Shown here: in pieces, positions 22,876-23,028 of the stretch
Layout of the letters: each line of letters opens with the position of its first letter
How positions within the stretch are numbered: the stretch's first letter is position 1
The notes under the pieces: model-generated
The model's input: the letters and a program-made list of their open reading frames with translations, nothing else
What the model was told of the DNA's origin: nothing
The model's database searches: none
Source of the DNA: Pseudomonas sp.
Lineage (GTDB): Bacteria > Pseudomonadota > Gammaproteobacteria > Pseudomonadales > Pseudomonadaceae
Length of the DNA stretch: 23,028 nt
Direction: 5' to 3'
NCBI RefSeq assembly: GCF_030150285.1
Contig: NZ_JASLGE010000081.1
Location: 1-23,028 of the forward strand
Made by a program: the position numbers and the translations under genes

Positions 22876-23028
22876 GCCACGCCCCCTTGAAAGTCGCCAT
22901 CATCGGTTCCGGCAACATCGGCACCGACCTGATGATCAAAATCCTGCGCAATGCCAAGCACCTGGAAATGGCGGTGATGGTCGGTATCGACCCGGCCTCC
23001 GACGGCTTGGCCCGCGCGCAGCGCATGG
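22872..23028 (+). CDS. Acetaldehyde dehydrogenase (acylating), 5' part
   Basis: Only the first ~52 residues are present before the window edge. 'LKVAIIGSGNIGTDLMIKILRNAKHLEMAVMVGIDPASDGLARAQRM' is the highly conserved NAD-binding start of MhpF/DmpF/BphJ enzymes, which turn acetaldehyde + CoA + NAD+ into acetyl-CoA and channel acetaldehyde from a partner aldolase. The ATG overlaps the ligase stop (ATGA). The aldolase gene normally follows and is expected just beyond the edge. Confidence 0.94.
   Translation, partial: MSHAPLKVAIIGSGNIGTDLMIKILRNAKHLEMAVMVGIDPASDGLARAQRM

Noticed and set aside
1..23028. CRISPR arrays, tRNA or rRNA genes, phage or toxin-antitoxin systems
   Set aside because: Read through for regularly spaced repeats, cloverleaf-like genes and known defence proteins; none found.

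Overview
The window looks like a chromosomal stretch of a fluorescens-type Pseudomonas. The evidence is an OprD-family porin, BrnQ, a DUF2986 micro-protein, Pseudomonas-style intergenic repeats, fairly high GC, and repeated AANAANAA (Hfq/Crc target-like) motifs in front of catabolic genes. No rRNA, tRNA, CRISPR array, insertion sequence or phage gene was seen.

Left part (1-6564). The end of a Sel1-repeat protein is followed by an amino-acid module. An XRE/cupin regulator (minus strand) is divergent from an ornithine cyclodeaminase/mu-crystallin family enzyme, a DadA-like FAD amino-acid dehydrogenase and the BrnQ carrier. A cruciform-forming repeat region, a GFA/CENP-V zinc protein, a 53-residue DUF2986 protein and a possible 55-residue basic protein follow.

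Middle (6531-12656, all minus strand). This is an uptake operon read livH-like permease -> fused livM/livG-like permease-ATPase -> livF-like ATPase -> periplasmic binding protein -> OprD-family porin, closed by a clear intrinsic terminator. It provides outer-membrane entry, periplasmic capture and inner-membrane import for one small acid-like solute, probably an aromatic acid given its neighbours.

Right part (13115-23028). A TetR repressor (minus) is divergent from a co-directional catabolic operon running off the window. Its gene order is C-C hydrolase, LigA-like and LigB-like subunits of a class III extradiol dioxygenase, Rieske ferredoxin, ring-hydroxylating dioxygenase alpha and beta, cis-dihydrodiol dehydrogenase (SDR), nitronate monooxygenase-family flavoprotein, 2-oxopent-4-enoate hydratase, feruloyl-CoA synthase-like ligase, and the start of acylating acetaldehyde dehydrogenase. 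The logic is: ring dihydroxylation, rearomatisation to a catechol, meta-cleavage, hydrolysis to an acid plus 2-hydroxypentadienoate, then hydration and (aldolase not seen) pyruvate plus acetyl-CoA. The ligase and the NMO-like protein do not fit a standard meta pathway and suggest an unusual substrate or side chain.

Linking signal: the same 8-4-8 inverted repeat (ATACASAT, 4 nt, ATSTGTAT) sits at the promoter regions of both the uptake operon and the catabolic operon, and a related shorter repeat lies before tetR. The three units therefore look like one TetR-controlled regulon for uptake and degradation of an unidentified aromatic compound, with a second layer of probable Crc/Hfq catabolite repression. 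This assignment is inferred from sequence only; the substrate is unknown.
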